64,000 nucleotides of DNA, taken from NCBI RefSeq assembly GCF_011189575.1, contig NZ_PUJW01000003.1:124001-188000 (forward strand), given 5' to 3'. Position numbers and translations under genes: made by a program. Shown one piece after another: positions 27,712 to 37,549 of the stretch. This DNA comes from Photorhabdus cinerea (GTDB lineage Bacteria; Pseudomonadota; Gammaproteobacteria; Enterobacterales; Enterobacteriaceae). The notes under the pieces were generated by a model that did not search any database, was not told the origin of the DNA, and was given only the letters and a program-made list of their open reading frames with translations. The stretch's first letter is position 1. Each line of letters opens with the position of its first letter.

Positions 27712-30700
27712 TGCAGGTAAACGCCCAGATACCGGGAGGCGGGCCATCTCGCCTGTTTATCCTGCGTCCCGTCGCTACCACATTGTTTATGGTAGCAATC
27801 CTACTGGCAGGAATTATCGGCTATCGCATGTTGCCCGTGTCCGCTTTACCGGAAGTGGACTATCCCACAATTCAGGTAGTCACACTCTACCCTGGCGCAA
27901 GCCCTGATGTGATGACCTCTGCGGTAACAGCGCCATTGGAACGCCAACTCGGACAGATGTCCGGCCTTAAACAAATGGCATCCCAAAGCTCCGGTGGCGC
28001 TTCAGTTATCACATTACAATTTCAACTGACATTACCATTGGATGTAGCCGAACAGGAAGTACAGGCTGCCATTAACGCTGCCAGCAATTTATTACCCAAT
28101 GACCTGCCCTATCCCCCTATTTACAACAAGGTTAACCCCGCTGATCCCCCAATTTTAACGCTGGCAGTAACCTCCGATGCCATGCCGATGACTCAGATTC
28201 AGGATATGGTGGAAACCCGCGTCGCACAGAAAATTTCACAGGTAAATGGTGTTGGATTGGTGACGCTTGCCGGCGGGCAGCGCCCGGCAGTCAGAGTGAA
28301 ACTGAATGCTCAAGCTGTCGCTGCTCAGGGATTAGATAGCGAAACTATCCGTACCGCCATCAACAGTGCCAATGTTAACTCAGCTAAAGGTAGTCTTGAC
28401 GGACCAACCCGTTCTGTCACGCTTTCAGCCAATGATCAGATGAAATCCGTTGATGATTATCGCAAACTGATCGTTGCCTATAAAAATGGTGCGCCAGTAC
28501 GATTACAAGATGTAGCAACTATTGAGCAAGGGGCCGAAAATATCAAGCTAGGCGCATGGGCAAATGGTAAACCGGCAATTGTGATTAATGTTCAGCGCCA
28601 GCCGGGTGTCAACGTAATTGAAACTACAGATAACATTCGTCAGATGCTACCGGAACTCATTAGCAGTTTGCCAAAATCTGTCAATATAAAAATTCTGACT
28701 GACCGCACGACAACTATTCGTGCTTCAATAAAAGATGTTCAGTTTGAGCTGTTACTGTCAATTGTGCTAGTTGTTATGGTGATTTATCTGTTTTTACGTA
28801 ACAGCATCGCAACACTTATTCCAAGTATCGCAGTTCCCCTTTCATTGGTCGGCACATTCGCAGTAATGTATTTCTGTGGCTTCTCTATTAATAACCTGAC
28901 ACTCATGGCCCTCACCATTGCCACCGGGTTTGTGGTGGATGACGCCATTGTGGTGATCGAGAATATCTCCCGCTATATAGAACAAGGCGAGAAACCGATG
29001 GCCGCAGCATTGAAAGGTGCCGGTGAAATTGGTTTCACCATTATCTCCCTAACTTTCTCTTTGATCGCAGTGTTGATCCCGTTATTTTTCATGGGCGACA
29101 TCGTTGGCCGCCTTTTCCGTGAGTTTGCCATTACTCTAGCCATTGCAATTCTGATTTCTGCCGTTGTCTCACTGACATTAACACCCATGATGTGCGCCAG
29201 AATGCTCAAATCGGAATCACAGGTAAAGCACAATCGCTTTGAACAGGCCAGTGAACACTTTTTCAAACGGATAATTGCTGGTTATGCCGTATGGCTGAAA
29301 AAAGCACTAAACCACCCATGGATCACACTTGGTATCGCCCTAAGCACATTGGTGTTAACAGCTCTACTCTATGTCATTATTCCAAAAGGCTTTTTCCCAT
29401 TGCAAGATAACGGGCTGATTCAGGGAACATTGGAAGCGCCACAATCAGTATCCTTTGCTGCAATGGCAGATAAACAGCGACAGGTTTCATCCTTATTGTT
29501 GCAAGATCCCGCAGTAGAAAATGTCACTACATTTGTTGGCGTTGACGGTAGTAACCCAACGCTAAATAATGGGCGGCTGCAAATTACACTGAAACCACTC
29601 AACCAACGTAACGACAGAATTGCTGAAATTATTCCGCGTTTACAGGAAAAAATTGCTTCCATACCAGACGTAAAGCTCTATCTGCAACCCATGCAAGATC
29701 TGACGATTGATACTCAGGTCACACGTAACCAATATCAATTCACATTGCAAGCAACTTCCCTGGATGAATTGAGTATCTGGGTACCGAAATTATTGACTGA
29801 ACTGAAACAGAGATCAGAACTGGTTGATATCAACAGTGACTGGCAAGCGCAAGGGCTGATCGCCTATGTCAAAGTGGACAGAGACATTGCTAGTCGGTTA
29901 GGTATCTCAATGGCGGCTATCGATAACGCCCTCTACAATGCATTCGGTCAGCGACTGATTTCAACAATTTATACTCAAGCAAATCAGTATCGAGTCGTAC
30001 TAGAACATGATGTGAAATCGACTCCGGGACTGGCTGCATTTGATAACATCCGTCTCAACGGAATTGATGGTAATACCGTACCACTCAGTGCTATCGCTAC
30101 TGTTGAACAAAGATTTGGCCCGTTAGCAATTAACCATCTGGCACAATTCCCCGCAGCAACATTTTCTTTCAACGTCTCGGGAAATGCTTCTCTTGAGCAG
30201 TCGGTCAATGCTGTTCACAATGCAGCGCAATTAATTGAAATGCCCAAAGATATGACAATTAAATTCCAAGGAACAACGCTGGCATTTGAAAGCGCACTCG
30301 GCAATACATTATGGCTGATCACTGCCGCTGTTATCGCCATGTATATTGTGCTGGGAATACTGTACGAAAGTTTTATTCATCCGGTAACAATTCTCTCCAC
30401 CCTGCCAACAGCGGGAGTTGGTGCACTGCTGGCACTGATGATGACAGGTCAAGAACTGGATGTTATTGCAATCATCGGCATTATCCTGCTAATAGGTATT
30501 GTGAAGAAAAACGCTATCATGATGATCGATTTTGCTCTGGCAGCTGAACGCGAACAGGGGTTATCCCCTTATGAAGCGATTTATCAGGCTTGTTTGTTGC
30601 GTTTCCGTCCGATTCTGATGACCACAATGGCCGCATTGTTTGGTGCTTTACCATTGATGCTCAGCGCCGGTGTAGGTGCCGAATTACGCCGCCCATTGGG

Positions 30701-30857
30701 AATTTGTATGGTTGGCGGACTGATTATGAGCCAAATCCTGACGCTGTTTACAACTCCGGTTGTCTATTTACTGTTTGACAGACTGGCGCACTATCGCCGC
30801 TATCGCAAACCCGGCGAGCCGGATAATTCATCTATTGATAATCAGGAGCTACGGTGA
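27711..30857 (+). CDS. mdtB: RND efflux inner-membrane subunit MdtB
   Basis: 1048-residue proton-driven transporter that forms a heterotrimer with MdtC. It has twelve predicted membrane helices and two large periplasmic loops. The proton-relay aspartates are in GFVVDDAIVV and the lysine in GIVKKNAIMM. The N-terminal FILRPVATTLFMVAILLAG is typical of MdtB. Couples to mdtC with a 4-nt overlap. Confidence 0.96.
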   Translation: MQVNAQIPGGGPSRLFILRPVATTLFMVAILLAGIIGYRMLPVSALPEVDYPTIQVVTLYPGASPDVMTSAVTAPLERQLGQMSGLKQMASQSSGGASVITLQFQLTLPLDVAEQEVQAAINAASNLLPNDLPYPPIYNKVNPADPPILTLAVTSDAMPMTQIQDMVETRVAQKISQVNGVGLVTLAGGQRPAVRVKLNAQAVAAQGLDSETIRTAINSANVNSAKGSLDGPTRSVTLSANDQMKSVDDYRKLIVAYKNGAPVRLQDVATIEQGAENIKLGAWANGKPAIVINVQRQPGVNVIETTDNIRQMLPELISSLPKSVNIKILTDRTTTIRASIKDVQFELLLSIVLVVMVIYLFLRNSIATLIPSIAVPLSLVGTFAVMYFCGFSINNLTLMALTIATGFVVDDAIVVIENISRYIEQGEKPMAAALKGAGEIGFTIISLTFSLIAVLIPLFFMGDIVGRLFREFAITLAIAILISAVVSLTLTPMMCARMLKSESQVKHNRFEQASEHFFKRIIAGYAVWLKKALNHPWITLGIALSTLVLTALLYVIIPKGFFPLQDNGLIQGTLEAPQSVSFAAMADKQRQVSSLLLQDPAVENVTTFVGVDGSNPTLNNGRLQITLKPLNQRNDRIAEIIPRLQEKIASIPDVKLYLQPMQDLTIDTQVTRNQYQFTLQATSLDELSIWVPKLLTELKQRSELVDINSDWQAQGLIAYVKVDRDIASRLGISMAAIDNALYNAFGQRLISTIYTQANQYRVVLEHDVKSTPGLAAFDNIRLNGIDGNTVPLSAIATVEQRFGPLAINHLAQFPAATFSFNVSGNASLEQSVNAVHNAAQLIEMPKDMTIKFQGTTLAFESALGNTLWLITAAVIAMYIVLGILYESFIHPVTILSTLPTAGVGALLALMMTGQELDVIAIIGIILLIGIVKKNAIMMIDFALAAEREQGLSPYEAIYQACLLRFRPILMTTMAALFGALPLMLSAGVGAELRRPLGICMVGGLIMSQILTLFTTPVVYLLFDRLAHYRRYRKPGEPDNSSIDNQELR

Positions 30858-33800
30858 AGTTTTTTGCTTTATTTATCCAGCGCCCTGTTGCCACAACGCT
30901 GCTCAGTTTAGCTATAACCCTATGCGGGTTATTAGGATTTACCCTGTTGCCAGTTTCCCCTTTGCCGCAAGTGGATTTCCCGGTAATCACCGTTTATGCC
31001 TCATTGCCAGGAGCATCACCGGAAACAATGGCATCATCTATTGCTACTCCGCTGGAACGGGCTTTGGGACGAATTGCCGGTGTCAATGAGATGACGTCCA
31101 GTAGTTCACTTGGTAATACAAATATCACGCTTGAATTTGACTTGAGCCGTGATATTAATAGCGCCGCACGGGATGTACAGGCAGCCTTGAATGCCGCTCA
31201 AAATATGTTACCTTCCGGTATGCACAGTAAACCACGTTACTACAAAGCAAACCCGTCCGATGCCCCCATTATGATCCTGACACTGACTTCTGATACCTAT
31301 AATCAGGGGCAACTTTACGATTTAGCGTCTACTCAACTCGCACAGAAAATTGCACAAGTCGAAGGAGTCAGTGAAGTTTCTGTTGGAGGAAGTTCTCTAC
31401 CCGCATTGAGAATTGAATTGAATCCTAACGCTCTGTTTAATCAAGGGATTTCTCTAGATACCGTACGCAAAGCTATCAGCAACGCAAATGTTCGCCGCCC
31501 ACAAGGATATGTGGATTCAGATCAGCAACGCTGGCAGATCCAAACCAACGATGAGCTGAAAACCGCTGAAAATTATCGACCGATAATCGTCCACTACAAA
31601 AACGGCTCACCAGTGCGGCTACAAGATGTAGCGAATATAAAAGACTCGGTTCAGAATGTCAGAGCAGCCGGTATGTCTGGCGGTGAACCGGCTATTTTGC
31701 TTATCATTCGCCGTGAAGCTGGCGCAAATATTATCGCCACGGTAAACCGTATCCGAGAACAATTACCTGCATTACGTGAATCCATCCCCGCCTCTATTCA
31801 ACTTAAAGTTGCTCAGGATCGCACACCAACTATTCGCGCTTCATTAGCAGAGGTGGAGCGTGCGCTGGTAATTGCTATCGGACTGGTGATTCTGGTGGTA
31901 TTCCTGTTCCTGCGTTCTGGCCGAGCAACATTGATCCCAGCGATTGCCGTACCTGTTTCACTCATTGGAACCTTTACCGCCATGTATTTGTGCGGTTTTA
32001 GTCTTAATAACCTTTCCCTGATGGCACTGACGATTGCAACAGGATTCGTCGTAGATGATGCTATTGTGGTATTGGAAAATATTTCCCGCCACCTTGAAGC
32101 AGGCATTAAACCTATGCAAGCAGCGCTGCGAGGTGTTCAAGAAGTGGGCTTTACCGTCCTTTCCATGAGTATTTCGCTGGTCGCAGTCTTTATCCCTCTT
32201 CTGCTAATGGATGGGTTGGTTGGTCGGCTATTCCGTGAATTTGCTATTACTCTAACGACAGCAATCGGTATCTCGTTGTTGGTCTCTTTAACATTGACCC
32301 CAATGATGTGTGCTCATTTGCTTAAACCCCAACGCACCAAAGAGCAGGAAAAAATCCGCGGGTTTGGCAAAGTTCTGCTGAAAATTCAGCAAGGTTATGG
32401 CCGCTCCCTAATATGGGTTCTTAATCATAGTCGCTGGGTGCTGTTAATTCTGGCTGGCACCATTGCCCTAAACGTCTGGCTCTATATCAATATTCCAAAA
32501 ACTTTTTTCCCCGAACAGGATACTGGCCGGTTGTTAGGATTCGTCCGGGCAGATCAAAGTATCTCTTTCCAGTCTATGCGTGAAAAAATGAAAAATTTTA
32601 TGCAGATAATCAATGCCGATCCTGCGGTAGATAGCGTTACCGGTTTTACCGGCGGCTGGCAGGTAAACAGTGGTTTTATGTTTATCTCTTTGAAGCCGCT
32701 AAAAGAGCGCTCAGACAACGCTGAACAAGTTATCTCACGCCTGAGAATCAAACTTGCTAATGAGCCGGGGGCAAGGCTGTTTTTAATTCCAGTACAAGAC
32801 ATCAGAGCCGGTGGTCGCCAAAGTAATGCAAGCTACCAGTTTACATTACTGGCAGATGACCTCAATGATCTACGTAAATGGGAACCCGTTATCCGTAAGG
32901 CATTAGGACAATTGCCTCAACTGGCCGATGTGAATTCAGATAAAGAAGATAAGGGAGCTGAAATGGCAATAACCTATGACCGCGATACCATGTCACGACT
33001 GGGAATTAATGTCAGTGAAGCAAATAGTTTACTAAATAACGCTTTTGGTCAGCGACAAATATCTACTATTTATCAGCCACTTAATCAGTATAAAGTTGTA
33101 ATGGAAGTTGCACCGGAATATACACAAGATGTCAGTGCATTGGAAAAAATGTTTATGATTAACAATAAAGGAGAGGCAATTCCACTTTCCTATTTTGCTC
33201 ACTGGCAGCCCGCTAATGCGCCGCTAAGTGTGAATCATCAGGGGCTTTCCGCTGCCTCTACCATTTCCTTTAACGTACTAGAAGGTTATACCCTCTCCGA
33301 TGCTATCAATGCTATTGAAAGGACCATCACTGAACTTGGTGTGCCTCCAACTGTTCGCGGCACTTTTGCAGGCACGGCTCAAATTTTTCAAGAAACAGTG
33401 AAATCACAGTTATTCCTGATTCTGGCTGCGATTATCACCGTTTATCTGGTGTTAGGAATATTGTATGAAAGTTATATCCACCCACTGACCATTCTCTCTA
33501 CTTTACCTTCTGCCGGTATTGGTGCTTTGTTGGCATTGGAACTATTTAACACGCCATTCAGCCTGATAGCCTTAATAGGCATCATGTTGTTGATTGGTAT
33601 CGTGAAAAAAAATGCCATTATTATGGTGGATTTTGCCATTGAAGCCCAACGTAACGGCAATATCTGTGCCCGTGATGCTATATTCCAGGCTAGCCTGTTA
33701 CGTTTCCGCCCAATTCTGATGACTACACTTGCAGCCTTGTTTGGTGCCCTGCCATTGGTTTTGAGTAATAGCGATGGCGCGGAGTTGCGCCAACCATTAG

Positions 33801-33940
33801 GAATTACCATTGTTGGTGGTCTGGTCATGAGTCAAATTTTGACATTATATACCACACCGGTGGTCTATCTCTGTTTTGATCGATTAAGAGAGAAATGGCA
33901 ACACCGGCGTGCCACCAGACAAATTGCGGGGCAATCATGA
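30854..33940 (+). CDS. mdtC: RND efflux inner-membrane subunit MdtC
   Basis: 1028-residue partner of MdtB. It starts with GTG at 30854 (KFFALFIQRPVATTLL), with GGAG upstream. The RND proton-relay motif GFVVDDAIVVLENI and GIVKKNAIIMVDFA are conserved. It overlaps baeS by 4 nt. The mdtD gene that separates mdtC from baeS in E. coli is absent. Confidence 0.96.
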   Translation: MKFFALFIQRPVATTLLSLAITLCGLLGFTLLPVSPLPQVDFPVITVYASLPGASPETMASSIATPLERALGRIAGVNEMTSSSSLGNTNITLEFDLSRDINSAARDVQAALNAAQNMLPSGMHSKPRYYKANPSDAPIMILTLTSDTYNQGQLYDLASTQLAQKIAQVEGVSEVSVGGSSLPALRIELNPNALFNQGISLDTVRKAISNANVRRPQGYVDSDQQRWQIQTNDELKTAENYRPIIVHYKNGSPVRLQDVANIKDSVQNVRAAGMSGGEPAILLIIRREAGANIIATVNRIREQLPALRESIPASIQLKVAQDRTPTIRASLAEVERALVIAIGLVILVVFLFLRSGRATLIPAIAVPVSLIGTFTAMYLCGFSLNNLSLMALTIATGFVVDDAIVVLENISRHLEAGIKPMQAALRGVQEVGFTVLSMSISLVAVFIPLLLMDGLVGRLFREFAITLTTAIGISLLVSLTLTPMMCAHLLKPQRTKEQEKIRGFGKVLLKIQQGYGRSLIWVLNHSRWVLLILAGTIALNVWLYINIPKTFFPEQDTGRLLGFVRADQSISFQSMREKMKNFMQIINADPAVDSVTGFTGGWQVNSGFMFISLKPLKERSDNAEQVISRLRIKLANEPGARLFLIPVQDIRAGGRQSNASYQFTLLADDLNDLRKWEPVIRKALGQLPQLADVNSDKEDKGAEMAITYDRDTMSRLGINVSEANSLLNNAFGQRQISTIYQPLNQYKVVMEVAPEYTQDVSALEKMFMINNKGEAIPLSYFAHWQPANAPLSVNHQGLSAASTISFNVLEGYTLSDAINAIERTITELGVPPTVRGTFAGTAQIFQETVKSQLFLILAAIITVYLVLGILYESYIHPLTILSTLPSAGIGALLALELFNTPFSLIALIGIMLLIGIVKKNAIIMVDFAIEAQRNGNICARDAIFQASLLRFRPILMTTLAALFGALPLVLSNSDGAELRQPLGITIVGGLVMSQILTLYTTPVVYLCFDRLREKWQHRRATRQIAGQS

Positions 33941-35325
33941 AACTCGGTATCAGTGGCAAACTATTTATGGCTATCTTTGCCACTTGTATGCTGGTACTTA
34001 TTACCATGCACTGGGGTGTCAGGAGCAGTTTTCAGCATGGTTTTATTGGTTATATAAAACAAAACATCCAGTTACGCACTTCTATGCTGGCTGAAGCACT
34101 AGCTGAACAATATCAACAATATGGTAGCTGGAAATTCTTAAAGAAGAATAACCGGATCATTTTTCAAATCATCCGTTCTATTGAACAAACCAGTGAAAGC
34201 CGCCAGGGTCCACCGCCCCGCGGCTGGCGAACTCAGTTTTGGGTCGTGGATAGTGATATGAAACTACTGGTCGGTCACGAAGGTGAAATTCCATCAGATA
34301 CCTATCGCGAACCAATTAACTATAATAATCAGATAGTCGGATGGGTCATTGTCAGTACATCTGACAAAATTACCCGCCAGGCTGATATCAGTTTTGATCG
34401 CCAGCAACAACTGACAAGTTGGATAATTGCAGGCTTATCTACCTTACTGGCAATCATAGCTACATTATTGTTGTCCCGTGGCATGCTGAAACCCGTTAAA
34501 CGCTTGGTTGAAGGGACGCATAAACTAGCAGCAGGCGATTTTAGTGTCCGAGTGACATCATCAGGTAAAGATGAAATCGGTCAGCTTGCCTACAATTTTA
34601 ATCAGCTCGCCAGTACACTGGAAAAAAATGAGCAAATGCGCCGTGATTATATGGCAGATATTTCCCATGAACTTCGCACACCTCTTTCTATATTGCGAGG
34701 TGAACTAGAAGCTTTACAGGACGGTGTTCGTAAACCAACCCCTGAAACACTCAATTCGTTATTGGCAGAGATCACCACATTGACCAAACTAGTTGATGAT
34801 TTGCATCAACTATCTCTATCAGATCGCGGAGCGCTGGCATATCGGAAAGAATTTATCAATATCAGTGGGTTACTTCAAGCTGCTATAGCATCTTACCGAG
34901 ACCGTTTCATTAATAAGCAAATCCAGATGGATGTTAAGCTGCCTGAAATTGTCATGATATTTGCTGACCCAAGCAGATTAACTCAACTATTTCATAATTT
35001 ACTGGAAAATAGCCTTCGCTATACCGCTAACAGTGGAAAACTGATTATTGAAAGTAACTCTGATGATAACCACTTTATACTGAGCTGGCAGGACAGCGAG
35101 CCAGGGCTGTTACCAGAACAATGTCAGCGAGTCTTTGAACGATTCTACCGCAGTGAATCTTCTCGAAACCGCGCCAGTGGTGGGTCAGGGCTCGGGTTGG
35201 CTATTTGCTATAACATCGTTGAAGCACATAATGGTACGATACGTGCTGAACCCTCACCTTTAGGTGGCCTAAGAATTAGCGTAGAATTACCGCTAATTAA
35301 ATCCCCTGACTGCGAAATACCATGA
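33937..35325 (+). CDS. baeS: Envelope-stress sensor histidine kinase BaeS
   Basis: Inner-membrane sensor of envelope and toxic-compound stress that phosphorylates BaeR. 462 residues from ATG 33937: TM1 about 8-26, periplasmic domain to about 160, TM2 162-180, HAMP about 181-232, HisKA with His244 in DISHELRTPLS, and a HATPase domain (NLLENSLRY, GGSGLGLAI). The frame is open 42 nt further upstream inside mdtC, but the ATGA overlap start gives the family N-terminus MKLGISGKLF. Confidence 0.95.
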   Translation: MKLGISGKLFMAIFATCMLVLITMHWGVRSSFQHGFIGYIKQNIQLRTSMLAEALAEQYQQYGSWKFLKKNNRIIFQIIRSIEQTSESRQGPPPRGWRTQFWVVDSDMKLLVGHEGEIPSDTYREPINYNNQIVGWVIVSTSDKITRQADISFDRQQQLTSWIIAGLSTLLAIIATLLLSRGMLKPVKRLVEGTHKLAAGDFSVRVTSSGKDEIGQLAYNFNQLASTLEKNEQMRRDYMADISHELRTPLSILRGELEALQDGVRKPTPETLNSLLAEITTLTKLVDDLHQLSLSDRGALAYRKEFINISGLLQAAIASYRDRFINKQIQMDVKLPEIVMIFADPSRLTQLFHNLLENSLRYTANSGKLIIESNSDDNHFILSWQDSEPGLLPEQCQRVFERFYRSESSRNRASGGSGLGLAICYNIVEAHNGTIRAEPSPLGGLRISVELPLIKSPDCEIP

Positions 35326-36026
35326 ATGCAGAATTTGAACATTATACTGTTTTAATTGTTGAAGATGAGCCAAAACTCGGTCAATTACTGGTTGATTATC
35401 TAAACGCGGCTGGTTACAAGACTCAGTGGCTACTGCGTGGTAATGAAGTCGTTCCTCACGTACAGCAACACAATCCAGATATTATTTTGCTGGATCTGAT
35501 GCTTCCAGGTTGTGATGGTTTATCTGTCTGTCGTGAAATCCGCCGTTTTTCTGATGTACCTATTATTATGGTCACCGCTAAAACCGAAGAAATTGACCGA
35601 TTGCTGGGGTTGGAAATCGGGGCAGATGATTATATCTGTAAACCTTACAGCCCACGTGAAATTGTTGCACGAGTGAAAACTATTCTCCGCCGCTGTTACC
35701 GACCACAGGATATTGTCAAACAAAGTGACCTGCAAATTGATGAAGCCTGCTTTCAGGCAAGTTACCGCGACAAAATACTGGATCTAACTCCCGTTGAATT
35801 CCGGTTACTAAAAACAATGGCAATCCGCCCTGGACAGGTGTTTTCCCGCGATCAATTACTGAATAATTTGTATGACGATCACCGCATCGTTACGGACCGC
35901 ACTATCGATAGCCATATTAAAAACCTGCGCCGTAAATTGGAACAATTAGACAGCAGTAAAACATTCATCCGTTCCATTTATGGGCTTGGTTACCGCTGGG
36001 AGGCCGATATATGCCGTTTGTTATAA
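35322..36026 (+). CDS. baeR: Response regulator BaeR
   Basis: OmpR/PhoB-class regulator, 234 residues. The receiver domain has acidic pocket EDE (14-16) and phospho-acceptor Asp58 in IILLDLMLPG; the C-terminal winged helix covers about 130-230 (VEFRLL, TDRTIDSHIKNLRRKL, YGLGYRW). It activates mdtABC and spy-type envelope genes in E. coli. Starts inside the baeS stop (ATGA). Confidence 0.96.
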   Translation: MNAEFEHYTVLIVEDEPKLGQLLVDYLNAAGYKTQWLLRGNEVVPHVQQHNPDIILLDLMLPGCDGLSVCREIRRFSDVPIIMVTAKTEEIDRLLGLEIGADDYICKPYSPREIVARVKTILRRCYRPQDIVKQSDLQIDEACFQASYRDKILDLTPVEFRLLKTMAIRPGQVFSRDQLLNNLYDDHRIVTDRTIDSHIKNLRRKLEQLDSSKTFIRSIYGLGYRWEADICRLL

Positions 36027-36123
36027 CTGTCACATTTTAATTGAATTAAGTTTCTCTCAACCTCTCACCGTTCAGAAATTCAGCTATATTAAAAATACTC
36101 ATCTTTAATTGGAGGAATTATCT

Positions 36124-36468
36124 ATGGCTATAGGTCACTATGATCTCAAAAGGACAAAAAACAAGCAGTATTACTTCAACTTAAAAACATCGAACGGTGA
36201 AGTTATCCTCACCAGTGAAATGTACACTACAAAGGCAGCAGCGAATAAAGGGATTCGTTCTATTCAGGCGAATTCTCCTGAAGAAAAGAACTTCGAAATC
36301 AGGGAAAACAAAGCTAGTAAATCTTATTTCGTGCTGAAAGCGAGAAACTATCAAGTTATCGGATTCAGCGAGTTGTACGATGATGAAATTGCTGCCAAAA
36401 AAGGCATTCAGTCGGCGGTTAAAAACGGCTCCAGTGTGAATGTTCGTGATCTAACAAAATCAGAGTAA
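36124..36468 (+). CDS. yegP: YegP family protein (DUF1508)
   Basis: 114 residues formed of two tandem DUF1508 units (about 4-50 and 56-105), each with a YYF.LK...GEVIL/QVIG..E.Y core. Function unknown. ATG 36124 has GGAGGA seven bases upstream; the frame is open slightly earlier from a TTG. In E. coli it also lies between baeR and trhP. Confidence 0.88.
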   Translation: MAIGHYDLKRTKNKQYYFNLKTSNGEVILTSEMYTTKAAANKGIRSIQANSPEEKNFEIRENKASKSYFVLKARNYQVIGFSELYDDEIAAKKGIQSAVKNGSSVNVRDLTKSE

Positions 36469-36487
36469 TACTTTTTCATAATAAACC

Positions 36488-36528
36488 GCACCTTATCAGT
36501 TGAAATTAATATTCAACTGATAAGGTGC
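36488..36528. terminator. Bidirectional hairpin terminator
   Basis: Perfect 17-bp arms (36488-36504 and 36512-36528) with a 7-nt AT loop lie between yegP and a convergent pseudogene. The stem is followed by a T-rich stretch on the plus side. Confidence 0.8.
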
Positions 36529-36532
36529 ATCT

Positions 36533-37328
36533 TCATCTTTTAATTGCTTTAGTTGCCAGGAATGTCGGCATAAAATGATCGACAACAAAGCGAGGATTGG
36601 GTTGCTCATCTTCATAAAAACCTTCGATAGAAAATCCAGTGTTAATCTGACCTCCAATGAGATCTGAAAGAGAATGCCCAAAAACAATGGCTTCCCCTTT
36701 TATTTTCTTCTCTTCCAATTGAGCTTGTTCAAGTGATACCAAATCAGAATAAGGCAGCTTATAGCGTGGTTTAATTAACCCTTGCACCATATAGGAGGGA
36801 TCACGGTCACCAATAAAAAGTACCGGGTTATAAAAACTGGCCAATAACACACCACCTTTTTTCAATACCCGATAGCACTCTTTCCATACAGGAAGAACAT
36901 CCGGTATATAGAGATTAGAAATAGGATGAAAAATCAAGTCAAAAGAACCATATCAAAGATACTCAAATCTCTCATATCACCTTGTATTATCGCAAGATTA
37001 AGCCCATCACGTTCTGCAACCATATAATCCTGGACAAGTTGTTTCTCTGAAAGATCAAACACCGTCACATTTGCGCCTGCCGCCGCCAAAATTGGCGCTT
37101 GCTGTCCCCCAGCAGAAGCCAAACAGAGAATATCTTTGTTTTTGATATCACCGAGCCAACCCTCAGGTAATGCACGGGGCGTCAGATGAATCTGCCATTT
37201 TCCGTTTCTGGCATCATCAATTAACTTACTGCTAACAGGACAGGACCATTCATGTGAGCTTCAGCTTGTTTATCCCATGCCGCCTGATTATGCACGAGGA
37301 TACTAATTTGGGAATTATGTTCCTCCAT
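36533..37328 (-). pseudogene. SAM-dependent methyltransferase, frameshifted
   Basis: A class I methyltransferase readable only across three frames. The start MEEHNSQISILVHNQAAWDKQAE is at 37328 with GGAGGA upstream. The SAM-binding core ILCLASAGGQQAPILAAAGA is around 37060-37130, and LIFHPISNLYIPDVLPVWKECY continues to TKAIKR at 36533. Frame changes are seen near 37250 (after EAHMN, the frame moves to EWSCPVSS) and near 36945 (after RDLSIF). A 13-base direct repeat flanks the start codon. The family look is good; the substrate is unknown. Confidence 0.85.
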
Positions 37329-37549
37329 TTAAATTCTGTTCCTCCATTTATTTGTACTCATTGATACAGTTTCGATTGGCGATATAGTACACAATATTTT
37401 TTATTTTAACACTTCAGTATAAAAATCCATCTCAATCTATTTACTTAATAAATTTGTATCCCCAACAGATTAAGCGTTAAAATCCTTGGTCTTATCCTCA
37501 CTTTTTGTAGTGAAAACTGACCTGAATTCAGACCGAGAATTTTTTAAAC

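Noticed and set aside
33895..33936. Upstream start for baeS inside mdtC
   Set aside because: The ATGA overlap at 33937 gives the conserved N-terminus and matches the coupling seen in the rest of the operon.
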